From Firmicutes bacterium CAG:582 (GTDB lineage Bacteria; Bacillota_I; Bacilli_A; RF39; UBA660): a DNA stretch of 23,224 nt. A model generated the notes under the pieces. That model was not told the origin of the DNA. It did no database searches and saw only the letters and a program-made list of their open reading frames with translations. This document shows positions 7,291 to 13,218 of the stretch, piece after piece (the first letter of the stretch is position 1; each line of letters begins with the position of its first letter). The DNA is taken from positions 79,636 to 102,859 of the forward strand of contig FR884182.1 in NCBI GenBank assembly GCA_000435515.1, read 5' to 3'. Both the position numbers and the translations under genes were made by a program.

Positions 7291-7827
7291 TTAATTCCTT
7301 CTTTCTATACATTTATTAAATTCATCCATGTTAGTTACAACATTAATCAGTTTACTTATATCATCATGAATAAAACCTAAATCAATTTCTTTTTCAATTT
7401 GAACCAAAAGTGAATCATAATATCCATCAAAATTAAATATTATAATGTCTTTCAAATCGTCTCTGGTTCTTTTTTCTTCAATCATACTCATAACTTCAGA
7501 TAAAGTTCCAAGTCCTCCAGGTAAAATAACTATTAATTCACTCGATAGATATAGTTCTTTGCATCTTTCAAAGGTTGTTGGAGTTACAACTTCACGATCA
7601 TACTCCATTCCTTTTAAGTCATCAATATATTTTACATCGCTTACAGCTTTTACTTTGCACTCATGATATTTAAATGTTTGAAAGCATTTGCTCATCATTC
7701 CTGAGTCAGTTCCACCAAAGACTAATTTGTCGCCTCTTTTTGCAAGAACTTCAGCGACATCACAAGCAAGATCTTTGAACTTTTTATTTATGGAGTCATA
7801 TGATGAACATCCAATAAACACACGCAT
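7291..7827 (-). CDS. LOG-family protein (TIGR00730-like nucleotide phosphoribohydrolase fold)
   Basis: The protein (178 residues from ATG 7827) has the Rossmann-like LOG fold: MRVFIGCSS at the start, FGGTDSGMM (37-45) and the family motif PGGLGTLSE (103-111) with the catalytic-type glutamate E111. Relatives, once called lysine decarboxylases, cleave nucleoside monophosphates to base plus ribose phosphate; the substrate here is unknown. The frame stays open 40 codons further upstream, but that stretch is the T-box leader and terminator. GGAAG before ATG 7827 and the MRVFIG start support the shorter form. It is the first gene of a two-gene operon with glyS, one base apart. Confidence 0.88.
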   Translation of the reverse strand: MRVFIGCSSYDSINKKFKDLACDVAEVLAKRGDKLVFGGTDSGMMSKCFQTFKYHECKVKAVSDVKYIDDLKGMEYDREVVTPTTFERCKELYLSSELIVILPGGLGTLSEVMSMIEEKRTRDDLKDIIIFNFDGYYDSLLVQIEKEIDLGFIHDDISKLINVVTNMDEFNKCIERRN

Positions 7828-7963
7828 ATATTCACTTCCTTTAAATAAAAAAGAGAACAAATTCGTACGTATGGGCGAATAAAGAATTTCCGCTGTTCCA
7901 CCATACTTTGTTCTCTTTGGTTTTATATAGCTCTTGGCTTTCCACACCAGTCATCACTTGTAT
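7828..7963 (-). promoter_or_regulatory. Compact T-box riboswitch leader, glycine type
   Basis: On the minus strand the antiterminator is complete. GTATGG (7901-7906) pairs with CCATAC (7869-7874); the 7-base bulge TGGAACA (7894-7900) matches the T-box UGGNACC in 6 of 7; GCG (7891-7893) pairs with CGC (7875-7877). UGGA would pair with a UCCA 3' end, and U is the discriminator of bacterial tRNA-Gly. A terminator follows: AGAGAACAAA (7907-7916) with TTTGTTCTCT and a T-run (7847-7861). Between the predicted transcription start (~7963) and the antiterminator there are only ~55 bases, too few for a full Stem I. A small hairpin there carries GGA (7941-7943) in its loop as possible specifier. Confidence 0.8.
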
Positions 7964-7969
7964 ACATAA

Positions 7970-7998
7970 ATTATATTATATTGTTCTTTAATTTACAA
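7970..7998 (-). promoter_or_regulatory. Promoter of the T-box/LOG/glyS transcript
   Basis: TTGTAA (7993-7998), 17 bases, TATAAT (7970-7975). A second overlapping TATAAT lies at 7975-7980. Three bases upstream of the -35 is a 21-bp element that recurs upstream of the 8528 gene. Confidence 0.7.
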
Positions 7999-8000
7999 CT

Positions 8001-8021
8001 GTTTTTACTTTAAATTTGTCA
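8001..8021. repeat. 21-bp promoter-upstream element, copy 1
   Basis: On the plus strand GTTTTTACTTTAAATTT is followed by GTCA. It matches copy 2 (8595-8615) at 20 of 21 positions and sits immediately upstream of a -35 hexamer, at about -39 to -59. It may be an AT-rich UP-like element or a shared operator. Confidence 0.5.
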
Positions 8022-8091
8022 TAATTTTCTATCAAACATAGACTTTTTATAATCGTTATACTATTGTAGTCTAAACCTTTCATTATATTTT

Positions 8092-8412
8092 TTAGGTTAT
8101 AGTTTGACACCCACTTTCTTTTTTCGTTAAACTCATAATTTGTGGTTGTTCTTGTTTTTCATCATGATGTATATAACCAACACAATTATCAACTGGTTTT
8201 TCACAACTTTCAACTCTGCAACTCATATTTTGACACGAACGACAATCTTTGGTTAAAGTATCATTTAAATTTCTTTCATAAAAACTCAGTACTACATTTT
8301 CTAAAAAACTAATATAATTTTTCTGATTTGTTGCATATTCTTTTAATATTCTTGCAAGTTCAATTATATGCTTGCCAATTAATTCTTCATCGAGATTCAG
8401 ATTACCCCACAT
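8092..8412 (-). CDS. Small cysteine-rich protein of unknown function
   Basis: The 106-residue product has a helical N-terminal half (ELIGKHIIELARILKEY and SFLENVVLSFYERNL). A cysteine cluster follows (CRSCQNMSCRVESC, then CVGYIHH) that could bind a metal, and a further Cys lies near the end. I do not recognise the family, and there is no signal peptide. Its ATG lies inside the end of the 43-codon ORF upstream (16-base overlap, different frame), without its own clear ribosome site. It is therefore either translationally coupled or the second half of one protein split by a single-base shift in a GGGG run. With one extra G the two would read through ...LLCGG-NLNLDEELIG... as about 149 residues. 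Confidence 0.6.
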   Translation of the reverse strand: MWGNLNLDEELIGKHIIELARILKEYATNQKNYISFLENVVLSFYERNLNDTLTKDCRSCQNMSCRVESCEKPVDNCVGYIHHDEKQEQPQIMSLTKKESGCQTIT

Positions 8413-8528
8413 AATAGATGTGAATCCTTGGCCTTTACAATATATCCATTATTATCAAATGTAACTTCTGCGTTGTCACAAGAAAACGTTTGATAGTTAT
8501 TTTCTTCTTTTTCATTAAATAAAGCCAT
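8397..8528 (-). CDS. 43-residue ORF with strong ribosome site, unknown function
   Basis: ATG at 8526-8528 is preceded by AAGGAGG at ideal spacing and by an extended -10 promoter. The product begins MALFNEKEENNYQTFSCDN and ends LLCGVI at TGA. It is hydrophilic, with two cysteines and no membrane segment. It overlaps the next small gene by 16 bases. Because the downstream frame lacks its own ribosome site and this one has a perfect site, the two may be a coupled pair or one protein broken by a frameshift. No family recognised. Confidence 0.6.
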   Translation of the reverse strand: MALFNEKEENNYQTFSCDNAEVTFDNNGYIVKAKDSHLLCGVI

Positions 8529-8565
8529 ATTAACCTCCTTAAATTAAATTCATTAGCTTTGCATT

Positions 8566-8574
8566 ATTATAGCA
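8566..8574 (-). promoter_or_regulatory. Extended -10 promoter of the small-gene pair
   Basis: On the minus strand TGCTATAAT is a perfect extended -10. The 17-base-spaced -35 position (TAAAAA, 8589-8594) is poor. The 21-bp element copy 2 begins directly upstream of it. Confidence 0.6.
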
Positions 8575-8594
8575 TTTATTTAAAACAATTTTTA

Positions 8595-8615
8595 GTTTTT
8601 ACTTTAAATTTATCA
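8595..8615. repeat. 21-bp promoter-upstream element, copy 2
   Basis: On the plus strand GTTTTTACTTTAAATTT is followed by ATCA, differing from copy 1 at one base. It starts just upstream of the -35 position and just after the priA stop codon. Confidence 0.5.
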
Positions 8616-8616
8616 A

Positions 8617-10800
8617 TTATATTCTAATTGGATCCATATCAATTTCTAAATATGTATCTTTATTAAATACATATTGTTCATCTATTTCTTTTAAAGTTTT
8701 AAGCAAAGAATCATCAAAACGATACTTAATAAGGATCTGAAAACGATAATTATTATTTATTCTAAAAACTGATGCTGTTGTTGGACCTAAAATAATAGTT
8801 TCTTTATTCAATTTTTTTCTTAAAAAATTAACTACTTTATTAGCTTCAACACTCGCTTTATTATAATCTTTACTTATTACTTTAATACTTGTTAAATAAT
8901 AAAATGGTGGATATTTAAGTTGCCTTCTAATATTCATTTCATATTCATAATTTCCTAAATAATCATTATTAACAACATAATTTAAAGTTTTGTTTAATGG
9001 ATTAAACGTTTGAATAATAACCTCACCATTATCAGAACTTCTTCCTGCTCTACCGGAAACTTGGTGAAGCAAGTTGAAAGTATTTTCTCCGCTTCTAAAG
9101 TCTGGTATATTTAAAGATTCATCAGCGTTTATTACTCCTACCAAAGTTACTTTAGGAAAGTTTAAACCTTTAGATATCATTTGAGTTCCAATAATAATAT
9201 CATAGTTATGATTTTCAATTTCGTTGATTATCTTTTCTTGACTTCCTTTTCTTGAGGTAGTATCAGTATCCATTCTAATAACTCGATATGATGGATATAA
9301 ATCTTTTATGTATTTTTCTATTTGTTCCGTTCCGTAACCATAAGTTTTTATAGCTTTTTCTCCACATTCAGGGCATATGTCACTCATGAATTTGGTATAT
9401 CCACAATAATGACACCTTAAATTATTAGAACTTTTATGATATGTTAAAGTTATGTCACAGTGAGGACATTTATATGTATATCCACATGATGCACAAGTTA
9501 TAATCGTTGAATATCCTCGACGATTAAGAAGTAACATTACTTGTTCATTTCTTTCTAAGGTTTTCATTATCTTAACTTGTAGTTCAGTTGATAAAATAGT
9601 ATCTCCATTTTTATAAGAACTTGCAAGATCAACTAACTTTATTTTAGGAATTCTTGCATTACCTACACGATTTTTTAAAGATAGATATTTATATACTCCC
9701 TTTTTTGCTCTTGCCATTGTTTCAAGCCTTGGAGTAGCAGATCCTAAAACTATTGGGCAATTATTATACTTTGCTCTAAATATGGCCATATCAACAGCAT
9801 GGTAACGTGGATTATTTTCTTGTTTATATGAACTAGTGTGTTCTTCATCGATTATAATAAGTCCAATATTTTGTAAGGGAACAAAGATTGATGAACGAGT
9901 TCCAACTACAATTTTTGCTTCATCTCTTAAAATTTTATTGTATTCATCAGCTTTTTCTCCATCGCTTAAACCTGAATGAAATATAGCTACATTATCTCCA
10001 AAACATTCATAGAATCTTTTAACTATTTGAGTTGTTAAAGTTATCTCAGGAACTAGCATGATGACTGTTTTTCCATTTTTTAATACCTCAGATACTAATT
10101 TAATATATACTTCCGTTTTACCTGAGCCAGTTATTCCATGAAGCAAGAAAACATTAAATATATCAAATGAATTTTTAACCTCTTCCATAGCTTTTGTTTG
10201 TTCATCAGTCAATATTTTTTCTTCAGTTTTATTAACATTTGGATTAATTCGATAAACATTTTCTTTTTCGATTGTAACCAAATCTTTTTCTAATAATGAA
10301 TTTAGAACTTGAGTACTAACTTCTTTTTTAGAAATTCTTTTTTCGGTTAAAAGTCTATTTACAAATTCTACTTGTTTTTTTGCTTTCTTATTATTTAAAA
10401 CAAAATATTTACAAGCTTCTTCATCTTTTATAACCACGTAATTATTATAAATTGAATAATCATATTTTTCATTGTCGATTTTTAAACTTGTTGGAAGCAT
10501 TGTTTGATATGCACTAATTAAAGAACATAATGTTCTTTCTTTTAAATATGCACCTAGTTTTATTAGTTCTTCATTTAATTTGAATGATTCATTTACTACA
10601 TCATTTATATCTAGGATTTCAAAATCAGATGAAGCAACGTCTTTTAATGACATAACAAAACCATTAATATTTTTTTTATTAAAAGGAACACTTACTCTTA
10701 CACCTACAAACACTTTATTTTGTAAATGTTCTGGTATATGATAAGTAAATACTCTATCTAAAGATTTTACACCATATTGTATTAAAACTTCTGCGTACAT
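8617..10800 (-). CDS. priA: Primosomal protein N' (replication restart helicase PriA)
   Basis: PriA recognises stalled forks and reloads the replicative helicase. The 727-residue protein has the DNA-binding N-terminal domain beginning MYAEVLIQYGVKSLDRVFTY, Walker A GITGSGKT (222-229), the DEEH box (318-321), LGSATP (352-357), and eight zinc-binding cysteines (C436, C439, C445, C448, C463, C466, C476, C479) between the helicase halves. The C-terminal helicase lobe includes GTQMISKGLNFPKVTLVG and SGRAGR. It is of normal length and complete. AGGTGA precedes the ATG. No terminator is seen after its stop, so some transcripts may continue into the small genes downstream. Confidence 0.97.
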   Translation of the reverse strand: MYAEVLIQYGVKSLDRVFTYHIPEHLQNKVFVGVRVSVPFNKKNINGFVMSLKDVASSDFEILDINDVVNESFKLNEELIKLGAYLKERTLCSLISAYQTMLPTSLKIDNEKYDYSIYNNYVVIKDEEACKYFVLNNKKAKKQVEFVNRLLTEKRISKKEVSTQVLNSLLEKDLVTIEKENVYRINPNVNKTEEKILTDEQTKAMEEVKNSFDIFNVFLLHGITGSGKTEVYIKLVSEVLKNGKTVIMLVPEITLTTQIVKRFYECFGDNVAIFHSGLSDGEKADEYNKILRDEAKIVVGTRSSIFVPLQNIGLIIIDEEHTSSYKQENNPRYHAVDMAIFRAKYNNCPIVLGSATPRLETMARAKKGVYKYLSLKNRVGNARIPKIKLVDLASSYKNGDTILSTELQVKIMKTLERNEQVMLLLNRRGYSTIITCASCGYTYKCPHCDITLTYHKSSNNLRCHYCGYTKFMSDICPECGEKAIKTYGYGTEQIEKYIKDLYPSYRVIRMDTDTTSRKGSQEKIINEIENHNYDIIIGTQMISKGLNFPKVTLVGVINADESLNIPDFRSGENTFNLLHQVSGRAGRSSDNGEVIIQTFNPLNKTLNYVVNNDYLGNYEYEMNIRRQLKYPPFYYLTSIKVISKDYNKASVEANKVVNFLRKKLNKETIILGPTTASVFRINNNYRFQILIKYRFDDSLLKTLKEIDEQYVFNKDTYLEIDMDPIRI

Positions 10801-10816
10801 ATTTTCACCTAAATTA

Positions 10817-10845
10817 ATTTTAGAATATAAGATATTTTATTTCAA
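10817..10845 (-). promoter_or_regulatory. Promoter of priA
   Basis: TTGAAA (10840-10845), 17 bases, TAAAAT (10817-10822) on the minus strand. The implied leader is only about 10 bases, just enough for the AGGTGA ribosome site. Confidence 0.6.
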
Positions 10846-10915
10846 GAAAAAAAGCAAAATTAATTGATATTGTTACAATAATCTGACGATATTAAAGTCT
10901 TGAAATTTTTATTTC

Positions 10916-10953
10916 AACCGGTCGCAATTTGTGACCGGTTCATTTCTTTTTTT
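10916..10953 (+). terminator. Strong orphan hairpin, terminator-like on the plus strand
   Basis: AACCGGTC and GACCGGTT form an 8-bp GC-rich stem, extended to 10 bp by a G-T and a C-G pair. CATTTC and a run of seven T follow on the plus strand. No plus-strand gene precedes it; a weak TTGTTA-17-TAAAGT pair lies just upstream. It may end antisense transcription toward 11 kb, or a very short RNA. Confidence 0.6.
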
Positions 10954-10963
10954 AATCTTGATT

Positions 10964-11131
10964 TTAAAGCATTTCAGTATGTTCAAGATATTTACTATCA
11001 ACTGGTACAATAACTATATCTACTACAATTATATAATGTTTTTCTTCAACTTTAGTCTACACTGTTTTTATAGTTTTATCGTTAAACATCTTATTAAATG
11101 TATTTATGCTTCTCAAACAATCATTTATCAT
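10964..11131 (-). pseudogene. Short broken ORF with in-frame stop
   Basis: From ATG 11131 one frame reads 24 codons (MINDCLRSINTFNKMFNDKT...), then a TAG at 11057-11059, then 30 more codons in the same frame (TKVEEKHYIIVVDIVIVPVD...EHTEML) to TAA. The second half, with alternating hydrophobic strands and charged residues, reads like true protein. I do not recognise it. The single nonsense codon and small size point to a decayed gene or fragment. Its start overlaps the promoter of the plus-strand RNA described at 11166. Random AT-rich translation remains possible. Confidence 0.3.
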
Positions 11132-11159
11132 TGTAATTTATCTTAAAAAATGTTATATT
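11131..11159 (+). promoter_or_regulatory. Promoter of the small plus-strand RNA
   Basis: TTGTAA (11131-11136), 17 bases, TATATT (11154-11159), with TGT directly before the -10 (extended -10). It is one of the best promoters in the window, yet no plus-strand CDS follows it. Confidence 0.65.
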
Positions 11160-11165
11160 TTATTT

Positions 11166-11250
11166 AAGTGAGAAGCAAAGTTTCTTTAGGACGCGATGCT
11201 TACCACATGTTTTTGTGTTGCACCTTTTTCAAAAGAAAAGGTGCTTTTTT
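11166..11250 (+). ncRNA. Candidate ~85-nt small RNA, convergent to a 31-residue peptide gene
   Basis: The transcript would start about 7 bases after the -10 at 11159. It ends at a strong intrinsic terminator: GCACCTTTT (11219-11227) pairs with AAAAGGTGC (11236-11244), followed by TTTTTT. It contains no ORF with a ribosome site. It carries GCGATGCTTACCAC (11193-11206), whose inverted copy lies at 11413-11426, upstream of the peptide ORF on the other strand. By position it is antisense to the 3' end of any transcript reading leftward through the peptide gene, as expected for a type I antitoxin. Expression has not been shown. Confidence 0.5.
11219..11250 (+). terminator. Terminator of the small plus-strand RNA
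   Basis: A 9-bp stem (GCACCTTTT/AAAAGGTGC) has an 8-base loop and is followed by six T on the plus strand. The minus strand lacks a T-run after the stem. Confidence 0.8.
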
Positions 11251-11255
11251 ATATC

Positions 11256-11351
11256 TTATATTCCTTTTTTACAAAGAAGATATAACAATATAAAAATTAT
11301 AGTGATTAAACTTGTTACTAGTAGTTCTATTTTAAATTGACATTTAAACAT
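11256..11351 (-). CDS. 31-residue single-pass membrane peptide, possible type I toxin
   Basis: ATG at 11349-11351 follows AAGGAAGTG at workable spacing, and the frame ends with TAA after 31 codons. The peptide begins MFKCQFKIELL, has one uninterrupted hydrophobic span (about residues 9-26) and ends with CKKGI, a positively charged tail. This is the size and architecture of small membrane toxins (Fst, TxpA/BsrG and holin-like toxins), though I see no clear sequence match to a named family. It faces a small RNA on the opposite strand and is flanked by an inverted repeat, which supports a toxin-antitoxin reading. A chance hydrophobic ORF in AT-rich DNA cannot be excluded. Confidence 0.45.
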   Translation of the reverse strand: MFKCQFKIELLVTSLITIIFILLYLLCKKGI

Positions 11352-11445
11352 TATACATCACTTCCTTACTACAGCTTATTTTGCTGAAAATTAACGTCCT
11401 ACATATAAGAAAGTGATAAGCATCGCATTCGTATTCTCGAGTATT

Positions 11446-11474
11446 TATTTAAACATAATTTTTTTATATTTCAA
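11446..11474 (-). promoter_or_regulatory. Possible promoter of the small-peptide gene
   Basis: TTGAAA (11469-11474), 17 bases, TAAATA (11446-11451) on the minus strand. The -10 is weak (3 of 6). The leader would be about 90 bases and would begin just before the inverted-repeat arm at 11413-11426. Confidence 0.3.
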
Positions 11475-11476
11475 AA

Positions 11477-11580
11477 CTACAAAATTTTAAGTTTGGAACC
11501 TCAGATTTTTAATATCTGTGACGATTTAGATGCAAATCGTTAAAATCTGTCAAAAAAAAGCTACCAATTTTTAAGTTTAG
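11477..11580. repeat. Imperfect 20-bp direct repeat around two small hairpins
   Basis: Copies at 11477-11496 (CTACAAAATTTTAAGTTTGG) and 11561-11580 (CTACCAATTTTTAAGTTTAG) agree at 17 of 20 positions. Between them are hairpins CAGAT-loop-ATCTG (11502-11518) and ACGATTT-loop-AAATCGT (11521-11540). Function unknown. Confidence 0.45.
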
Positions 11581-11584
11581 TAGT
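11552..11584 (-). terminator. Second terminator-like hairpin downstream of the 11640 gene
   Basis: On the minus strand CTACTAA pairs with TTGGTAG (7 bp, one G-T pair), followed by CTTTTTTTT. It would act as a backup to the stronger hairpin at 11601-11634. Confidence 0.45.
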
Positions 11585-11600
11585 TTTAACACTTTTTTAT

Positions 11601-11634
11601 AAAAAAATAAAGAAAGTATTTTTCAACTTTCTTT
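11601..11634 (-). terminator. Terminator of the 504-residue zinc-ribbon protein gene
   Basis: AAAGAAAGT and ACTTTCTTT form a 9-bp stem with an 8-base loop. On the minus strand ATTTTTTT follows. It starts a few bases after the stop codon. Confidence 0.85.
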
Positions 11635-11639
11635 ATAAA

Positions 11640-13154
11640 CTATTCAGTAATACCGGTAGTCGTTTGAGTAATTTGATTAGTTATGTAATTTGATAAAATT
11701 GATCCTAATTTACCAAATTTAGAAACTTTATTGTAAATGTTTAATATATCCTCTTGAGATAAACTACTAATTTCAACCGCGTCTTTTAAATCGGCATTTT
11801 CTACACTTGGGTTAACATCGCTTTCATTTTTTATATTTAATTCAACTGTATAAGCTTTTTCACTTACATAAGCAGTTAAAGAAATGCTTGCTGTAACTTC
11901 ATTAGTTTTAGCACCAGCTTTAGACGTAAATTTAATTTTTCCGTTTGCTTGTTCTTTACCATCTTCCATAACTTTAAATGCTATATCTTCATTAGTAATA
12001 TTCATTTCAAAAACATTAGTTACAATATTCATGCCTTCAAATTCATTACCAAAAACATTAGTTAATAATTCAATATAACCTTCAGCATCTTCAACTTGTT
12101 CAGTTATAGTTTCTTTTTCTAAGCTTGATTTTAATTCACTCTTATCTTTACCACTGATTTTGCTTAATTCAGTTAAGAATTTTTCATTGCCTAAAATCGA
12201 TTTTTTAGCAGCATTAGAAATCTTTGTTTGATTTTCTTTATTTAATTTAATTGTTACTACGTTGCTATTTGCTTTCATCTTTTGAGTTTTGTCAGCAGCA
12301 AGTAATCCAGCTTTAATTGCATCTTTAAATCCATCAATTAAAACCTTTGAATCAACATCAGTTGTTGTAGTGGAATTGAATATTTCATCTAAACCATCTA
12401 CTTTTGTATAAACATACTTATCATAGAAATTGCTAAAATATAAATAAACATTAGAATCTTTTAAATAAGTATTTACTTTTAAAGTTTCATCTAAAAGTTC
12501 CATCCCAATATTTAAACTTTCAATAGAAGCATCAAAATTCATGATTTTTTTTGTTAAATCTACTCCATATTTTGCACTTAACTTAGCACTGTAAGTTGTG
12601 CTTCCAACTGATACACGTCCATCCATGCTTAATGTTCCGCTTGCCTTTTTTTCATCATTACTTACAGAAGAAACTTGTTTGAAAGCATTATCAATAACAT
12701 TTGATATTCTCTTATCTGCACTCTTATAAAGGAACATATAGCCAAATACTCCAAGTATTGCAACTATAACAATAATTAATGCTAATATTATTCCAATTAT
12801 TAGTCCTTTTTTACTTTTTTTCTTGTTTGGTTCTATTGTTGGAGTTACTAAATCTGAGCTTGTACTAACAACGGTATGTTCACCTGTTGCATCCATAACA
12901 TAGCTTGCTTCTTTTCCAGAAACATCAGTTTGTTCAAGAACATTTCTTTCTACATCAATATTGTTTTCGATTGATGAACTTTCTTGATTTTCAACTGGAT
13001 TTTGTTGTAAGTTATTTTGAATATTGATTTTTTCAACTTCTACTCCAGTTGTTTGTGTTTTTTCAACATCATTCTCATTTTTTATAGCTGAGCCACAAAA
13101 TGGGCACATTGTTGAACCGTTTGGAATTTCATTTCCACACGCATTACATCTCAT
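11640..13154 (-). CDS. Zinc-ribbon single-pass membrane protein with large outer domain
   Basis: The 504-residue protein starts with a zinc ribbon (C3, C6, C17, C20 in MRCNACGNEIPNGSTMCPFC). An acidic, Q/N/T-rich cytoplasmic linker follows (about 25-108), then a basic stop KKKSKK and a transmembrane helix (about 117-143). The ~360-residue remainder should lie outside the membrane. It is rich in beta-type sequence with repeated SxSLTAYVS/KLSAKYG-like strands, resembling lipoprotein-like ligand or wall-associated domains. Function is unknown. Inside-outside topology with a zinc ribbon suggests a sensor or assembly factor. A paralogue of the same architecture lies 64 bases upstream with its own promoter. 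Confidence 0.8.
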   Translation of the reverse strand: MRCNACGNEIPNGSTMCPFCGSAIKNENDVEKTQTTGVEVEKINIQNNLQQNPVENQESSSIENNIDVERNVLEQTDVSGKEASYVMDATGEHTVVSTSSDLVTPTIEPNKKKSKKGLIIGIILALIIVIVAILGVFGYMFLYKSADKRISNVIDNAFKQVSSVSNDEKKASGTLSMDGRVSVGSTTYSAKLSAKYGVDLTKKIMNFDASIESLNIGMELLDETLKVNTYLKDSNVYLYFSNFYDKYVYTKVDGLDEIFNSTTTTDVDSKVLIDGFKDAIKAGLLAADKTQKMKANSNVVTIKLNKENQTKISNAAKKSILGNEKFLTELSKISGKDKSELKSSLEKETITEQVEDAEGYIELLTNVFGNEFEGMNIVTNVFEMNITNEDIAFKVMEDGKEQANGKIKFTSKAGAKTNEVTASISLTAYVSEKAYTVELNIKNESDVNPSVENADLKDAVEISSLSQEDILNIYNKVSKFGKLGSILSNYITNQITQTTTGITE

Positions 13155-13187
13155 ATAAACTTCCCTTCCTATTTTTTGTCTATAATA

Positions 13188-13216
13188 AATATATACTATT
13201 TAATATACTTTTTCAA
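13188..13216 (-). promoter_or_regulatory. Promoter of the 504-residue zinc-ribbon protein gene
   Basis: TTGAAA (13211-13216), 17 bases, TATATT (13188-13193) on the minus strand, inside the 64-base gap between the two paralogues. GGAAGGGAAG follows as ribosome site. Confidence 0.6.
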
Positions 13217-13218
13217 TA

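Larger units (their letters stand above)
11193..11426. repeat. 14-bp inverted repeat flanking the small-peptide gene
   Basis: GCGATGCTTACCAC (11193-11206) and GTGATAAGCATCGC (11413-11426) are reverse complements with one mismatch, 206 bases apart. A minus-strand transcript covering both arms could pair its 5' and 3' ends. Confidence 0.65.

Noticed and set aside
7828..7947. N-terminal extension of the LOG protein
   Set aside because: The bases form the T-box antiterminator and terminator; homology-like sequence begins at ATG 7827.
8031..8081. TAGACT/AGTCTA inverted repeat as terminator of the small-gene pair
   Set aside because: The stem is only 6 bp with a ~23-base loop and no T-run follows on the minus strand.
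10931..11146. Plus-strand 71-codon frame upstream of the small RNA
   Set aside because: It has no ribosome site, is rich in Phe/Tyr/Ile as expected for AT-rich noise, and lies antisense to a better minus-strand frame.
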